64,000 nt of DNA from DATLLN01 sp963720885. Lineage in GTDB: Bacteria > Actinomycetota > Thermoleophilia > Gaiellales > JAICJC01. Position 1 is the stretch's first letter. Each line of letters starts with the position of its first letter. Location: the NCBI GenBank assembly GCA_963720885.1, contig CAVRGW010000002.1:248001-312000 (forward strand). The letters are read 5' to 3'. The translations under genes were made by a program, and so were the position numbers. The notes under the pieces were generated by a model, which ran no database searches, was not told where the DNA came from, and saw nothing but the letters and a program-made list of their open reading frames with translations. Of the stretch, positions 33,382 to 40,764 are shown one piece after another.

Positions 33382-34493
33382 GACGCCCTGTCGTCGATCC
33401 CGGGAACGGCCTCCCGCAGCAGGTCGTGGAAGTTGCGGACGGCGTTCTCGTTGTCATTCAGGACACCACGCTCGTAGGTGCGCGACTCGAGCCCGCGCTG
33501 GACGTCGTCGCACAGCTCGACGTCCTCGTCCATCACCTTCGCGTTGACCCGGAAGTTGATGTTCCGCACGACCCGGTCGCGTATCGACGGCGAGCCGGAG
33601 TGGTAGAGCCGGTACTCCGTGCGGGTGCGGCGCAGCCCGTCGGGCTGCAGCTGCCAGGTGTCGATCAGATCGGGGTAGATGTCGATGAACGTGCACGGCC
33701 ACAGGTGCACGTACGTCCACGCGCCCTCGAGCTCCTCAGGGAAGCCGTGCATCGGCCGCATCAGCCGCTGGTAGAGCCGCTCCTGCCGGTTCTTGGACGG
33801 CTTGTCCCGGAACGGCCCGTCGATCCACGCGTGCCGCTTGCCCAGCGTGGCGACGTAGCGCTTGTAGTCGAGCAGCCGCAGCAGCCCGGGGTGCCCGACC
33901 GGGATGTGGTAGCCCTCGAGGTAGTTGTCGGCGAGCACCTTCCAGTTGTGGTCGTAGCTCGCGTTGCCACGGCGGCCCACGGTCAGCTCGGGCAGCCGGA
34001 GTGGCGCCAGCCGCTGCGGGAGGTCGCCGAAGTACGTGTCCAACGGCTCCGTCTCGTCGCTCATGCAGACGAACACCAGCCCGCAGAGCTCGCCCACCCG
34101 GAAGCTGGGCAGACGCACCGCCTCGCGGTCGAGGTCGGGGAACCCGCGCGCCTCGGGGACGGCGGCCAGCTGCCCGTCCTTGCGGTACGTCCAGCCGTGG
34201 TAGGGACAACGCAGCACCTTCGGGCAGGTGCCCTCGCCGCGCACGATCAGCGACGCCCGGTGGCGGCAGACGTTGGACAGCGCGCGCAGCGTGCCATCGT
34301 CATCGCGGATGACGACGACCGGCTCACCCGCGATCGACGTCGTCCAGTAACGCCCGGGCTCGGCGACGTCGCTGACGTGGCAGACGAAGTTCCACGACCG
34401 CATGAAGACCTCGCGCATCTCACGCTCGTAGATCTCGGGCGACGTGTAGGCGGTCGCCGGAAGTGTGTAGCCCTGGGAACGCGTGACGCTCAT
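33378..34493 (-). CDS. Rieske non-heme iron oxygenase, alpha subunit
   Basis: A 371-residue oxygenase subunit. The Rieske [2Fe-2S] site is C-R-H-R-A-S-L-I-V-R-G-E-G-T-C and C-P-Y-H-G-W. The mononuclear iron ligands are in D-N-Y-L-E-G-Y-H-I-P-V-G-H-P with a late Asp in D-V-E-L. The architecture matches the aromatic/quaternary-amine oxygenases (carnitine- or betaine-demethylase type as well as ring hydroxylators). No reductase or ferredoxin gene is adjacent. ATG 34493 overlaps the TetR stop (ATGA), so the operon is tetR-rieske-unknown-acyl-CoA dehydrogenase. Confidence 0.9.
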   Translation of the reverse strand: MSVTRSQGYTLPATAYTSPEIYEREMREVFMRSWNFVCHVSDVAEPGRYWTTSIAGEPVVVIRDDDGTLRALSNVCRHRASLIVRGEGTCPKVLRCPYHGWTYRKDGQLAAVPEARGFPDLDREAVRLPSFRVGELCGLVFVCMSDETEPLDTYFGDLPQRLAPLRLPELTVGRRGNASYDHNWKVLADNYLEGYHIPVGHPGLLRLLDYKRYVATLGKRHAWIDGPFRDKPSKNRQERLYQRLMRPMHGFPEELEGAWTYVHLWPCTFIDIYPDLIDTWQLQPDGLRRTRTEYRLYHSGSPSIRDRVVRNINFRVNAKVMDEDVELCDDVQRGLESRTYERGVLNDNENAVRNFHDLLREAVPGIDDRAS

Positions 34494-35095
34494 GCAACCG
34501 TCTCCTTCGAGGGTGTGACAGTGAGCTCGGCCGCGATCGCGCCGCGAACGAGCGTGCCGGCCCGGTCGTGATCCATGATCCCGGAGAGCACCTGGAGGCC
34601 GAGGCCGTCGACCAGCGCGGTCAAGCGGGTCGCGACCGCGCCCGCCTCGTCGCCGGCCGGGCCGATCGACCCGTCGCTGCGGCCGCCGCGGATCAGGTCG
34701 GCGATCTCCTCGACCCACAGGTCGTTGGACGAGCGGACGACGGGGCGCAGGCGCTCGTCGAAGATCGCGCCCCGCCACATCTCGACCCACAGAATCCAGT
34801 CGCTGCGGAAGTGCGTGCCCACCGCGTACGCGACCAGCACGCGCTCCAGCTTGGCTGCACCCGTGGGCAGGTCGCCGATCAGCTCGTCGATCGTCAGGTC
34901 GGCCTGCTCGTCCGCGTGTTCGAAGGCGCGCAGCAGCAGGTCGGCGCGGGTCGCGAAGTAGTAGTGGATGAGGGCGCTGGAGACGCCCGCCTCCCGCGCG
35001 ACCTGGCCCATCCGTAAGCCGTCGGCGCCCTCCCGCGCGATGACCCGGCACGCGGCCTCGAGGATGTCTGCGGTGCGATCGCTCACCGCACGCAT
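34490..35095 (-). CDS. TetR-family regulator of the Rieske operon
   Basis: A 201-residue TetR regulator. The N-terminal HTH is T-A-D-I-L-E-A-A-C-R-V-I-A-R-E-G, G-L-R-M-G-Q-V-A-R-E-A-G-V-S-S-A-L-I-H-Y-Y-F. The C-terminal ligand domain is BetI-like (W-V-E-M-W-R-G-A). It is the first gene of the operon. ATG 35095 is chosen; a TTG seven codons earlier would start inside the operator. It likely represses its own promoter through the palindrome at 35102-35115 until a ligand from the Rieske pathway binds. Confidence 0.88.
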   Translation of the reverse strand: MRAVSDRTADILEAACRVIAREGADGLRMGQVAREAGVSSALIHYYFATRADLLLRAFEHADEQADLTIDELIGDLPTGAAKLERVLVAYAVGTHFRSDWILWVEMWRGAIFDERLRPVVRSSNDLWVEEIADLIRGGRSDGSIGPAGDEAGAVATRLTALVDGLGLQVLSGIMDHDRAGTLVRGAIAAELTVTPSKETVA

Positions 35096-35101
35096 CTTGA
35101 C

Positions 35102-35115
35102 TGACTGATCAGTCA
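35102..35115. promoter_or_regulatory. TetR operator
   Basis: TGACTGATCAGTCA is a perfect 14-bp palindrome, a common TetR-family binding sequence. It ends six bases before the tetR ATG, ideal for autorepression of the operon. Confidence 0.75.
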
Positions 35116-35168
35116 ATAGTCAAGCGGATGCCGCCGCCGCGACGTGCGCGGCGGCGGCTCCGCGAGGC

Positions 35169-35846
35169 TCAGGGGTCGGCGCGGAAGTAGGCGTGGACGA
35201 GCCCGCCCAGCACACCGCCGACCAGCGGGCCGACGATGTAGATCCACACGTCGCCGAACTCGGTGCCGATGATGGCCGGCGCGATCGAGCGCGCGGGGTT
35301 GAACGAACCGCCGCTGATCGGGCCGCAGACGGTCGCCGCGGTGAAGATGAACAGGCCGATCGCAAACGGCGCGAACACGCCGTTCCAGGGCGCCCGCTCG
35401 TCCGTGGCCACGGTGGCGATCACGAGCACGAACAGGAAGGTGAAGATCGCCTCCATGACCAGCGCCTTGCCGTCCGAGATGCCGGCGCCCGGCGCGTTGA
35501 CCAGTTTGTCCTCGACCTGGCTGGAGAAGATGACGCGCACGGCGATCGCCGCGATCAGGCCGCCGGCCAGCTGGGCGACCCAGTACGGGACGACCTCGGA
35601 GGTCGGGAACTTCCCGCCGGCCGCCAGCCCCGCCGACACGGCCGGATTGAAGTGGCCGCCCGAGAGGTGCCCGAACGCGAAGATCATCAGCCCGAGGCCG
35701 AAGCCGAAGCCGACGGCGATGCCGAGGTTCTGGATGGCGCCGGGGCCCTGTGTCCACAGGGCCGCGATGCCGGTGAAGCCGATGAAGAAGAAGCCGAATG
35801 TCCCGATGACCTCGGCCGCCAGCCGTTTCGTGATGTCCGTCTGCAT
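35169..35846 (-). CDS. Aquaporin/aquaglyceroporin (MIP family)
   Basis: A 225-residue six-helix channel. Both half-helix motifs are present: G-G-H-F-N-P-A-V-S and G-G-S-F-N-P-A-R-S, the second with the conserved selectivity-filter Arg. It passes water, glycerol or small neutral solutes across the inner membrane. It is 60 bases downstream of the ArsR gene on the same strand. Aquaglyceroporins next to arsR are known to carry arsenite in some rhizobia, so metalloid transport is possible but not shown. Confidence 0.92.
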   Translation of the reverse strand: MQTDITKRLAAEVIGTFGFFFIGFTGIAALWTQGPGAIQNLGIAVGFGFGLGLMIFAFGHLSGGHFNPAVSAGLAAGGKFPTSEVVPYWVAQLAGGLIAAIAVRVIFSSQVEDKLVNAPGAGISDGKALVMEAIFTFLFVLVIATVATDERAPWNGVFAPFAIGLFIFTAATVCGPISGGSFNPARSIAPAIIGTEFGDVWIYIVGPLVGGVLGGLVHAYFRADP

Positions 35847-35906
35847 GCGCTCCCTCCAGCGAAGATGACGAAGTCGCCCCCGCCCGGAGAATATCCGGCG
35901 GCGATG

Positions 35907-36245
35907 TCAGCGCAGCGGACGAAGCGCGTCGGCGCGGGCGTCGATGTGCCGCGTGAGCGACTCGCAGACGGCGTCGCACAGCGCGAACACCGATTCGTCG
36001 CCGACCGTGTAGTAGCAGTGCAGGCCCTCACGGCGGCGGGCGAGCACCCCGCCGTCGGCGAGCAGCGCCAGCTGCCTGGATGCGTTCGCCTGCGTGCAGC
36101 CGATCTCGGCCGCCAGCGCGCCCACGGACCGCTCGCCGTCGCGCAGCAGGTAGAGCAGCCGCAGGCGGGTCGGCTCGGACAGGAGCCGGAACCGGTCTGC
36201 GAGCGAGTCGGCGGTGTACGCGGACAACGGAACGGGTACCGGCAT
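35907..36245 (-). CDS. ArsR/SmtB-family repressor
   Basis: A 112-residue winged-helix repressor: R-F-R-L-L-S-E-P-T-R-L-R-L-L-Y-L-L, then recognition helix T-Q-A-N-A-S-R-Q-L-A-L-L, then the beta-wing V-L-A-R-R-R-E-G-L-H-C-Y-Y. Cys residues occur at G-C-T-Q, L-H-C-Y and L-C-D-A-V-C-E, but the classic E-L-C-V-C-D arsenite site is absent. ATG 36245 is chosen; ATG 36275 would add ten residues. It is divergent from the thioredoxin gene and upstream of the aquaporin gene. Confidence 0.85.
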   Translation of the reverse strand: MPVPVPLSAYTADSLADRFRLLSEPTRLRLLYLLRDGERSVGALAAEIGCTQANASRQLALLADGGVLARRREGLHCYYTVGDESVFALCDAVCESLTRHIDARADALRPLR

Positions 36246-36264
36246 TTGCGCGAAGTGTACCCCA

Positions 36265-36286
36265 TGTGCAACCATATAGCTACACA
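36265..36286. promoter_or_regulatory. Candidate ArsR operator between arsR and trx
   Basis: TGTGCAACC-ATAT-AGCTACACA is an imperfect inverted repeat (six of nine arm pairs match) in the 70-bp divergent gap. It contains ATATAG-type -10 candidates, so a bound repressor could control both directions. Confidence 0.4.
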
Positions 36287-36315
36287 GTGAAATACTCCGA
36301 GGAGACCGATTCCGC

Positions 36316-36654
36316 ATGACCCCGATCGAGATCACAGCCGAGAACTTCGAAGCCGAGGTGATCAACGCCGACGTCCCGGTGCTGATCGACCTGTGGGCCG
36401 CGTGGTGCGGTCCCTGCAGGATGGTCGGCCCCATCGTCGAGGAGATCGCCGACGACTACGCGGGCCGGCTGAAGGTCGGCAAGGTCGACGTGGACGCCCA
36501 GCCCGAGCTGGCCTCCGCGTTCGGCGTGCAGTCGATCCCGACGCTGATCCTGCTCAAGGACGGCCAGATCGTGGCCGGCGCCATCGGTGCTCGCGCCAAG
36601 CCCCAGCTGGTCGAGGCACTCGAGCTCGACACGCACGCCGCAGCGGCGGCCTAA
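36316..36654 (+). CDS. trxA: Thioredoxin
   Basis: A 112-residue classical thioredoxin with the W-C-G-P-C active site (Cys31, Cys34), the buried Asp25, K-V-D-V-D and the cis-Pro motif S-I-P-T-L-I-L-L-K-D-G. It is a cytosolic disulfide reductant. ATG 36316 follows a GAGGAG Shine-Dalgarno. It is divergent from arsR, which may make it stress- or metal-responsive rather than housekeeping. A short Ala tail ends the protein. Confidence 0.95.
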   Translation: MTPIEITAENFEAEVINADVPVLIDLWAAWCGPCRMVGPIVEEIADDYAGRLKVGKVDVDAQPELASAFGVQSIPTLILLKDGQIVAGAIGARAKPQLVEALELDTHAAAAA

Positions 36655-36770
36655 CGGCCGCACGATGCGCTCCGGGTAGCCCGCAAACACCACGAATTGG
36701 GGATCCCAGACCCCCTGCCCAGCGGTGTGCGGCGCGCCCGGGCGCGTCGATCATCCGGTCTGCGGGCCGA

Positions 36771-38021
36771 TCACCAGCCGCCGGTGCCGGCCCGCAACTC
36801 CCCCCTCTCCAGCGCGGCGTCCACCGCGTCCGGATCGGGCGGCACGGCCACCGTGGTCACCGTCGGCTCGACGGCGTCGATCGTCTTCAGCCCGTCGCCG
36901 GTGATGTAGACGACGACCCGCTCGCCGTGGCCGATCTCTCCGCGCTCCGCGAGCTTGCGGAGCACGGCCGTGGTCACACCGCCGGCCGTCTCGGTGAAGA
37001 TGCCGGTCGTGCGGGCGAGCAGGCGGATGCCCTCGACGATCTCGTCGTCGTCGACGGACTCGATCGAGCCGCCCGTCCGACGGGCGACGTCCAGGGCATA
37101 CACCCCGTCCGCGGGCGCGCCGATCGCCAGCGACTTGGCGATGCCGGTCGGCCGCACGGGGATCACGTCGTCGGCGCCGGCGGCGTACGCGTCGGCCACC
37201 GGCGCGCAGCCCGCCCCCTGGGCGCCATGCATCGCCGGGGCCGGGCCGTCGTCGGCGAGGCCCGCAGCCCGCGCCTCCTCGAAGCCGCGCAGGATCTTCG
37301 TGTACAGCGACCCGGATGCGATCGGCGCAACCACCCGATCGGGCACCCGCCAGCCCAGGGACTCGAGGGTCTCCAGGGCGATGGTCTTCGAGCCCTCGGC
37401 GTAGTAGGGACGCATGTTGACGTTGACGAACGCCCACGGGCGGTCGTAGGCGAGCTCCGAGCACAGCCGGTTGACGTCGTCGTACGTGCCGCTGACCTCG
37501 AACACCGTCGCACCGTAGGCCGCGGCGGAGATGATCTTCTCGCGCTCCAGATCGTCGGGCACGAAGATGTAGGTCGGCAGGCCGAGCGCCGCGCCGACGG
37601 CGGCGGTCGCACCCGCCAGATTGCCGGTGGAGGCACAGGCCAGCGCCTCGAACCCGAGGTCGACCGCCTTCGCGGCCGCGACCGCCACCACCCGGTCCTT
37701 GAACGAGTGGGTCGGGTTCGACGTCTCGGTCTTGACGAACAGCTCGCAGCGGAGCCCGAGCTCCTCAGCCAGCCGCGGCGCAGGCACCAGCGGCGAGTTG
37801 CCGACGGGCAGGCCGCGCGCCGGCGTGTCGACGGGCAGGAACGCCGACCAGCGCCACAGCGTCGCCGGACCCTCGGCGACGGACTCGCGGCTGACCGCGG
37901 CAGCGATCGCCTCCAGGTCGTAGGCAGCCTCCAGCGGGCCGAAGCAGCGATCGCAGGCGAAGCGGGCGTCGAGCGGGTGTTCGGCGCCGCAGCCCTTGCA
38001 GACGAGATGGGTGGCGTACAT
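36771..38021 (-). CDS. thrC: Threonine synthase (family), riboswitch-controlled
   Basis: A 416-residue PLP enzyme of the threonine synthase family, which converts O-phosphohomoserine to threonine. An N-terminal zinc ribbon has Cys8, Cys11, Cys23 and Cys26. The PLP Lys is Lys108 in T-H-S-F-K-D-R, and A-S-T-G-N-L-A-G-A is the phosphate loop. Its 5' leader is a SAM-I riboswitch, which is unusual for thrC and links it to methionine and sulfur supply. The sulfite reductase gene lies directly upstream. A methionine-branch reaction on O-phosphohomoserine is a speculative alternative. Confidence 0.88.
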   Translation of the reverse strand: MYATHLVCKGCGAEHPLDARFACDRCFGPLEAAYDLEAIAAAVSRESVAEGPATLWRWSAFLPVDTPARGLPVGNSPLVPAPRLAEELGLRCELFVKTETSNPTHSFKDRVVAVAAAKAVDLGFEALACASTGNLAGATAAVGAALGLPTYIFVPDDLEREKIISAAAYGATVFEVSGTYDDVNRLCSELAYDRPWAFVNVNMRPYYAEGSKTIALETLESLGWRVPDRVVAPIASGSLYTKILRGFEEARAAGLADDGPAPAMHGAQGAGCAPVADAYAAGADDVIPVRPTGIAKSLAIGAPADGVYALDVARRTGGSIESVDDDEIVEGIRLLARTTGIFTETAGGVTTAVLRKLAERGEIGHGERVVVYITGDGLKTIDAVEPTVTTVAVPPDPDAVDAALERGELRAGTGGW

Positions 38022-38026
38022 CGTGA

Positions 38027-38054
38027 TCCCTCGGTTCGGGCCTCTGACGAGGCC
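38027..38054 (-). promoter_or_regulatory. Possible expression platform of the SAM riboswitch
   Basis: After the aptamer, GGCCTC-GTCA-GAGGCC can form a 6-bp hairpin (38039-38054). Its CCTCG can instead pair with CGAGG, which overlaps the thrC Shine-Dalgarno GAGGGA (38027-38032). No U-run follows, so control is more likely at translation than by terminator. This is a fold inference only. Confidence 0.4.
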
Positions 38055-38059
38055 GGTTC

Positions 38060-38166
38060 CACATCATCCGGAGCCTGGGCTCCGCCGGGTTTGGCACCTT
38101 TCCCGCCGGCTCGCGGGAAGGTTGCCGAGGCTTCACAGGGCCGGTCCCTCCGCCTCTCTCGATGCG
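38060..38166 (-). ncRNA. SAM-I (S-box) riboswitch upstream of thrC
   Basis: Read on the minus strand, the order of core elements matches SAM-I: GAGAG, AGGCGGAGGGAC, GGCCC, TGTGAAGCCT, CGGCAACC, a variable P3 arm (CCCGC/GCGGG), then AAGGTGCCAAACCCGGCGGAGC, here broken at GGTGCCAA and CCCGGCGGAGC, and a closing GGATGATG. P1 pairs CGCATC (38161-38166) with GATGTG (38060-38065). SAM binding normally lowers expression of the downstream gene. The thrC ATG is 38 bases beyond the aptamer. Confidence 0.92.
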
Positions 38167-38260
38167 ACTGCCGGGGGATCACCCCGACGAACTCCGCACT
38201 TCCTGGCCACATGGTAGGGAATGACCGCCTTGGCCGTCAAACCACATGCGGCACCGTTGC

Positions 38261-39913
38261 CTAGGCTGCGCGCTCCTCGGCCTCGCGGCTGACCGCGATT
38301 CCGATCAGCGAGGTCAGGCGGGCGTCCGGCTGGCCGTCAGCCCACTCGCCGAACGTCATGCCCGGCGCCCGCTCCCCGCGGTAGGCCCGCACGATGCGCT
38401 CGACCGCGTAGCGGGCGTCGTCCGCAGGGATCGCCTTCGAGGCGACCCGCCGGCCGAACGCCGCGCCCTCGCCCAGCCGCCCGCCGACATGGAGGATGAA
38501 GCCCTGAACACGGCTCCCGTCGGCGAGTTTGGCGATGCCGCCCTGCAGGCCGATGTCGGCGATCTGGTACTGCGCGCAGGCGTTGGGGCAGCCGTTCAGG
38601 TTGATCCGGATCGAGCCGTCCATGTCACCGACGCGGCGCTCCAGGTGCTCGATCAGCTGCGACGCGCGCTCCTTGGTCTCGACGATCGCCAGCTTGCAGA
38701 ACTCCATGCCCGTGCAGGAGATGATCCCCCGCCGGAACACGGACGCCTCGGTCGGCAGCCCGAGGTCGGCGAGCTCCGCGGCGACGGCCTCGACGTGCTG
38801 GTCGGGCACGTCCAGCACGATCACGTTCTGGCGGTTGGTGCAGCGCAGCTGCCCCGAGCCGTAGCGGTCGGCGATGTCGGCGACGCCGATCATCTGGTCG
38901 GCCAGAAACCGGCCGCGCAGCGTGGTGCCGCCGACGTAGTAGAGGCCGTGCTCGGCCTGCGGATGGATCCCCAGGTGGTCGCGGTGGGGATCGATCGGCT
39001 GGCCGGGGTCGACCGACGTCGGCAGCTCGCGGCGCAGCTTGTCCTCGATCTCGGCGCGGAAGCGCTCGACGCCCCACTCGTCGACCAGGAACTTGATCCG
39101 CGCCCGCGTCCGCTTGGTGCGCTTGCCCTCGTCGCGGAACAGCTCGGTGATCGCGCGGCACACCTCGACCGCCTCGTCCGGCGCGACGAACACGTCCAGC
39201 CGTCGGCCCATCCGGGCCGAGGCGCCGAGTCCGCCGCCCACCCACACGTCATAGCCGACGACGCCGTCCTTCTCGACCGCGACCAGCCCGATGTCGTTGA
39301 TCTCGTGCTGTGCGCAGCGATGGGCGCAGGCGCTGACCGAAACCTTGAACTTGCGCGGCAGGTTCGAGAACTCGCGGTTGCCGACGAACACGCGCTCCAG
39401 CTCCTCGATCAGCGGCCGCGTGTCCAGCAGCTCGTGGCCGTCCACCCCGGCCAGCGGGCAGCCGACGATGTTGCGCCAGACGTCGCCGCAGGCCTGGGTG
39501 AACGACAGGCCGACAGCGTTCAGCTCGTCCAGCACCACCGGCAGGTCCTCGATCGTGAGGTTGTGGAGCTGGATGTTCTGGCGGGTGGTGATGTCGCCCA
39601 TGCCGCGGCCGTAGCGCTCCGCCAGCCGGCCGATCAGCCGCAGCTGCTCGGAGGTCACGCCGCCGCCCGGGAACTTGATGCGCAGCATGAACAGCCCGTC
39701 CGTCTCGTCGGAGGGCCCGGGCTCGCCGCTGGCCGCGGACTCCTCCGCGCGCTGTGTGTACACCCCGTACCAGCGGAACAGCGCCAGGTCGTCTGCCGTG
39801 ATCGCGTCGAAGCCGAGCTCGGCGTAGCGGTAGATGTCGGCGAGCACGTCGAGGCCGTCCTTGCGCGACTTCACGTGCTCGATCTCCGGAAGCTTCACCG
39901 TCGAATCTGTCAT
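38261..39913 (-). CDS. Ferredoxin-type nitrite/sulfite reductase
   Basis: A 550-residue siroheme [4Fe-4S] enzyme. The cofactor cysteines are in C-T-G-M-E-F-C and G-C-P-N-A-C-A-Q (C-x5-C ... C-x3-C). Two ferredoxin-like half domains carry T-R-Q-N-I-Q-L-H-N and T-N-R-Q-N-V-I-V-L-D. It reduces sulfite to sulfide or nitrite to ammonia; the SAM-riboswitch neighbour favours sulfite. It is divergent from a GntR regulator, with a TTTGGATCCAAA palindrome between them. ATG 39913. Confidence 0.9.
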   Translation of the reverse strand: MTDSTVKLPEIEHVKSRKDGLDVLADIYRYAELGFDAITADDLALFRWYGVYTQRAEESAASGEPGPSDETDGLFMLRIKFPGGGVTSEQLRLIGRLAERYGRGMGDITTRQNIQLHNLTIEDLPVVLDELNAVGLSFTQACGDVWRNIVGCPLAGVDGHELLDTRPLIEELERVFVGNREFSNLPRKFKVSVSACAHRCAQHEINDIGLVAVEKDGVVGYDVWVGGGLGASARMGRRLDVFVAPDEAVEVCRAITELFRDEGKRTKRTRARIKFLVDEWGVERFRAEIEDKLRRELPTSVDPGQPIDPHRDHLGIHPQAEHGLYYVGGTTLRGRFLADQMIGVADIADRYGSGQLRCTNRQNVIVLDVPDQHVEAVAAELADLGLPTEASVFRRGIISCTGMEFCKLAIVETKERASQLIEHLERRVGDMDGSIRINLNGCPNACAQYQIADIGLQGGIAKLADGSRVQGFILHVGGRLGEGAAFGRRVASKAIPADDARYAVERIVRAYRGERAPGMTFGEWADGQPDARLTSLIGIAVSREAEERAA

Positions 39914-39963
39914 CCTGGGCCCCCGTTCGGCGATCGACTTCTGACCGGTCGCACCCTAGCGAC

Positions 39964-39975
39964 TTTGGATCCAAA
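39964..39975. promoter_or_regulatory. Candidate GntR (FadR-type) operator
   Basis: TTTGGATCCAAA is a perfect 12-bp palindrome in the divergent sulfite reductase/GntR gap. FCD-type GntR regulators commonly bind TTGGATCCAA-like sites, so autoregulation and control of the reductase are plausible. Confidence 0.5.
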
Positions 39976-40043
39976 CAGCAAGTCTTAGGATACATTCCTG
40001 GAACGTGCCCCAACCGCCACCCCCGTCGATAGGATCGGATCCC

Positions 40044-40754
40044 ATGGTGCGCCCCCCCACCAGCCCGTCGCGCGCGGACGACCTCGCTCACGAGCTGCAG
40101 GTCGAGATCCTCACCGGACGCATCCCGCTCGGCACCCGCCTACGCCAGGAGGACCTGGCGGCGCGGTTCGGGGTCAGCCGCACGCCGATCCGCGAGGCGC
40201 TGCGGCAGCTGCAGGCGATCGGCCTGGTGGAGCAGCTGGGCCACCGGGGCGCGCTGGTCAAGTCGTTCGAGCCGGACGAGTGCCGCAACATCTTCCTCGT
40301 CCGCGCCGAGCTCGAGGGCCTCGCGGCGGAGCGCGCCGCCGGCCGCCTGACCAACTACGACAACGCCGACCTGGCGGCCGCCCAGGCGCTGCTGCGCGCG
40401 GGGGCCGAGCGCCACAAGTCGCTGCCGGAGAGCGCGCAGGAGGAGCGGCGGATCACCCTCGAGCAGTGCTCACAGGCCAACGAGCTGTACCACAACGTGA
40501 TCCTGGCGGCGGCGAACTGCCCGCCGCTGCGCGACACCGTCCAGTCGCTGGCCAACCAGGTGCCGCGGACGCTCGCCTGGCACACGTTCGCGGACGACCC
40601 GGGGATCGTGCCGCGTAGCGCCGGCGACCACGACCGGATCACCGAGGCACTCAATGCACCGGACAAGCGGCGGGCGCGGCGGCTGCTGCAGGAGCACGTG
40701 ATGGACACGGGCGAGACCCTCGCCCGCTGGCTCGAGCGCCAGGCGCCGCGTTGA
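40044..40754 (+). CDS. GntR-family regulator (FadR/FCD subfamily)
   Basis: About 236 residues. The N-terminal winged helix is clear: L-R-Q-E-D-L-A-A-R-F-G-V-S-R-T-P-I-R-E-A-L-R-Q-L-Q and G-L-V-E-Q-L-G-H-R-G-A-L-V. A helical FCD ligand domain follows, with R-A-E-L-E-G-L-A-A-E-R-A and H-D-R-I-T-E-A-L. ATG 40044 is chosen. A GTG at 40005, eight bases after a TACATT -10 box, would be a leaderless start adding 13 residues. It probably senses a carboxylate or metabolite and regulates the divergent reductase. Confidence 0.88.
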   Translation: MVRPPTSPSRADDLAHELQVEILTGRIPLGTRLRQEDLAARFGVSRTPIREALRQLQAIGLVEQLGHRGALVKSFEPDECRNIFLVRAELEGLAAERAAGRLTNYDNADLAAAQALLRAGAERHKSLPESAQEERRITLEQCSQANELYHNVILAAANCPPLRDTVQSLANQVPRTLAWHTFADDPGIVPRSAGDHDRITEALNAPDKRRARRLLQEHVMDTGETLARWLERQAPR

Positions 40755-40764
40755 TCGAGATCAG

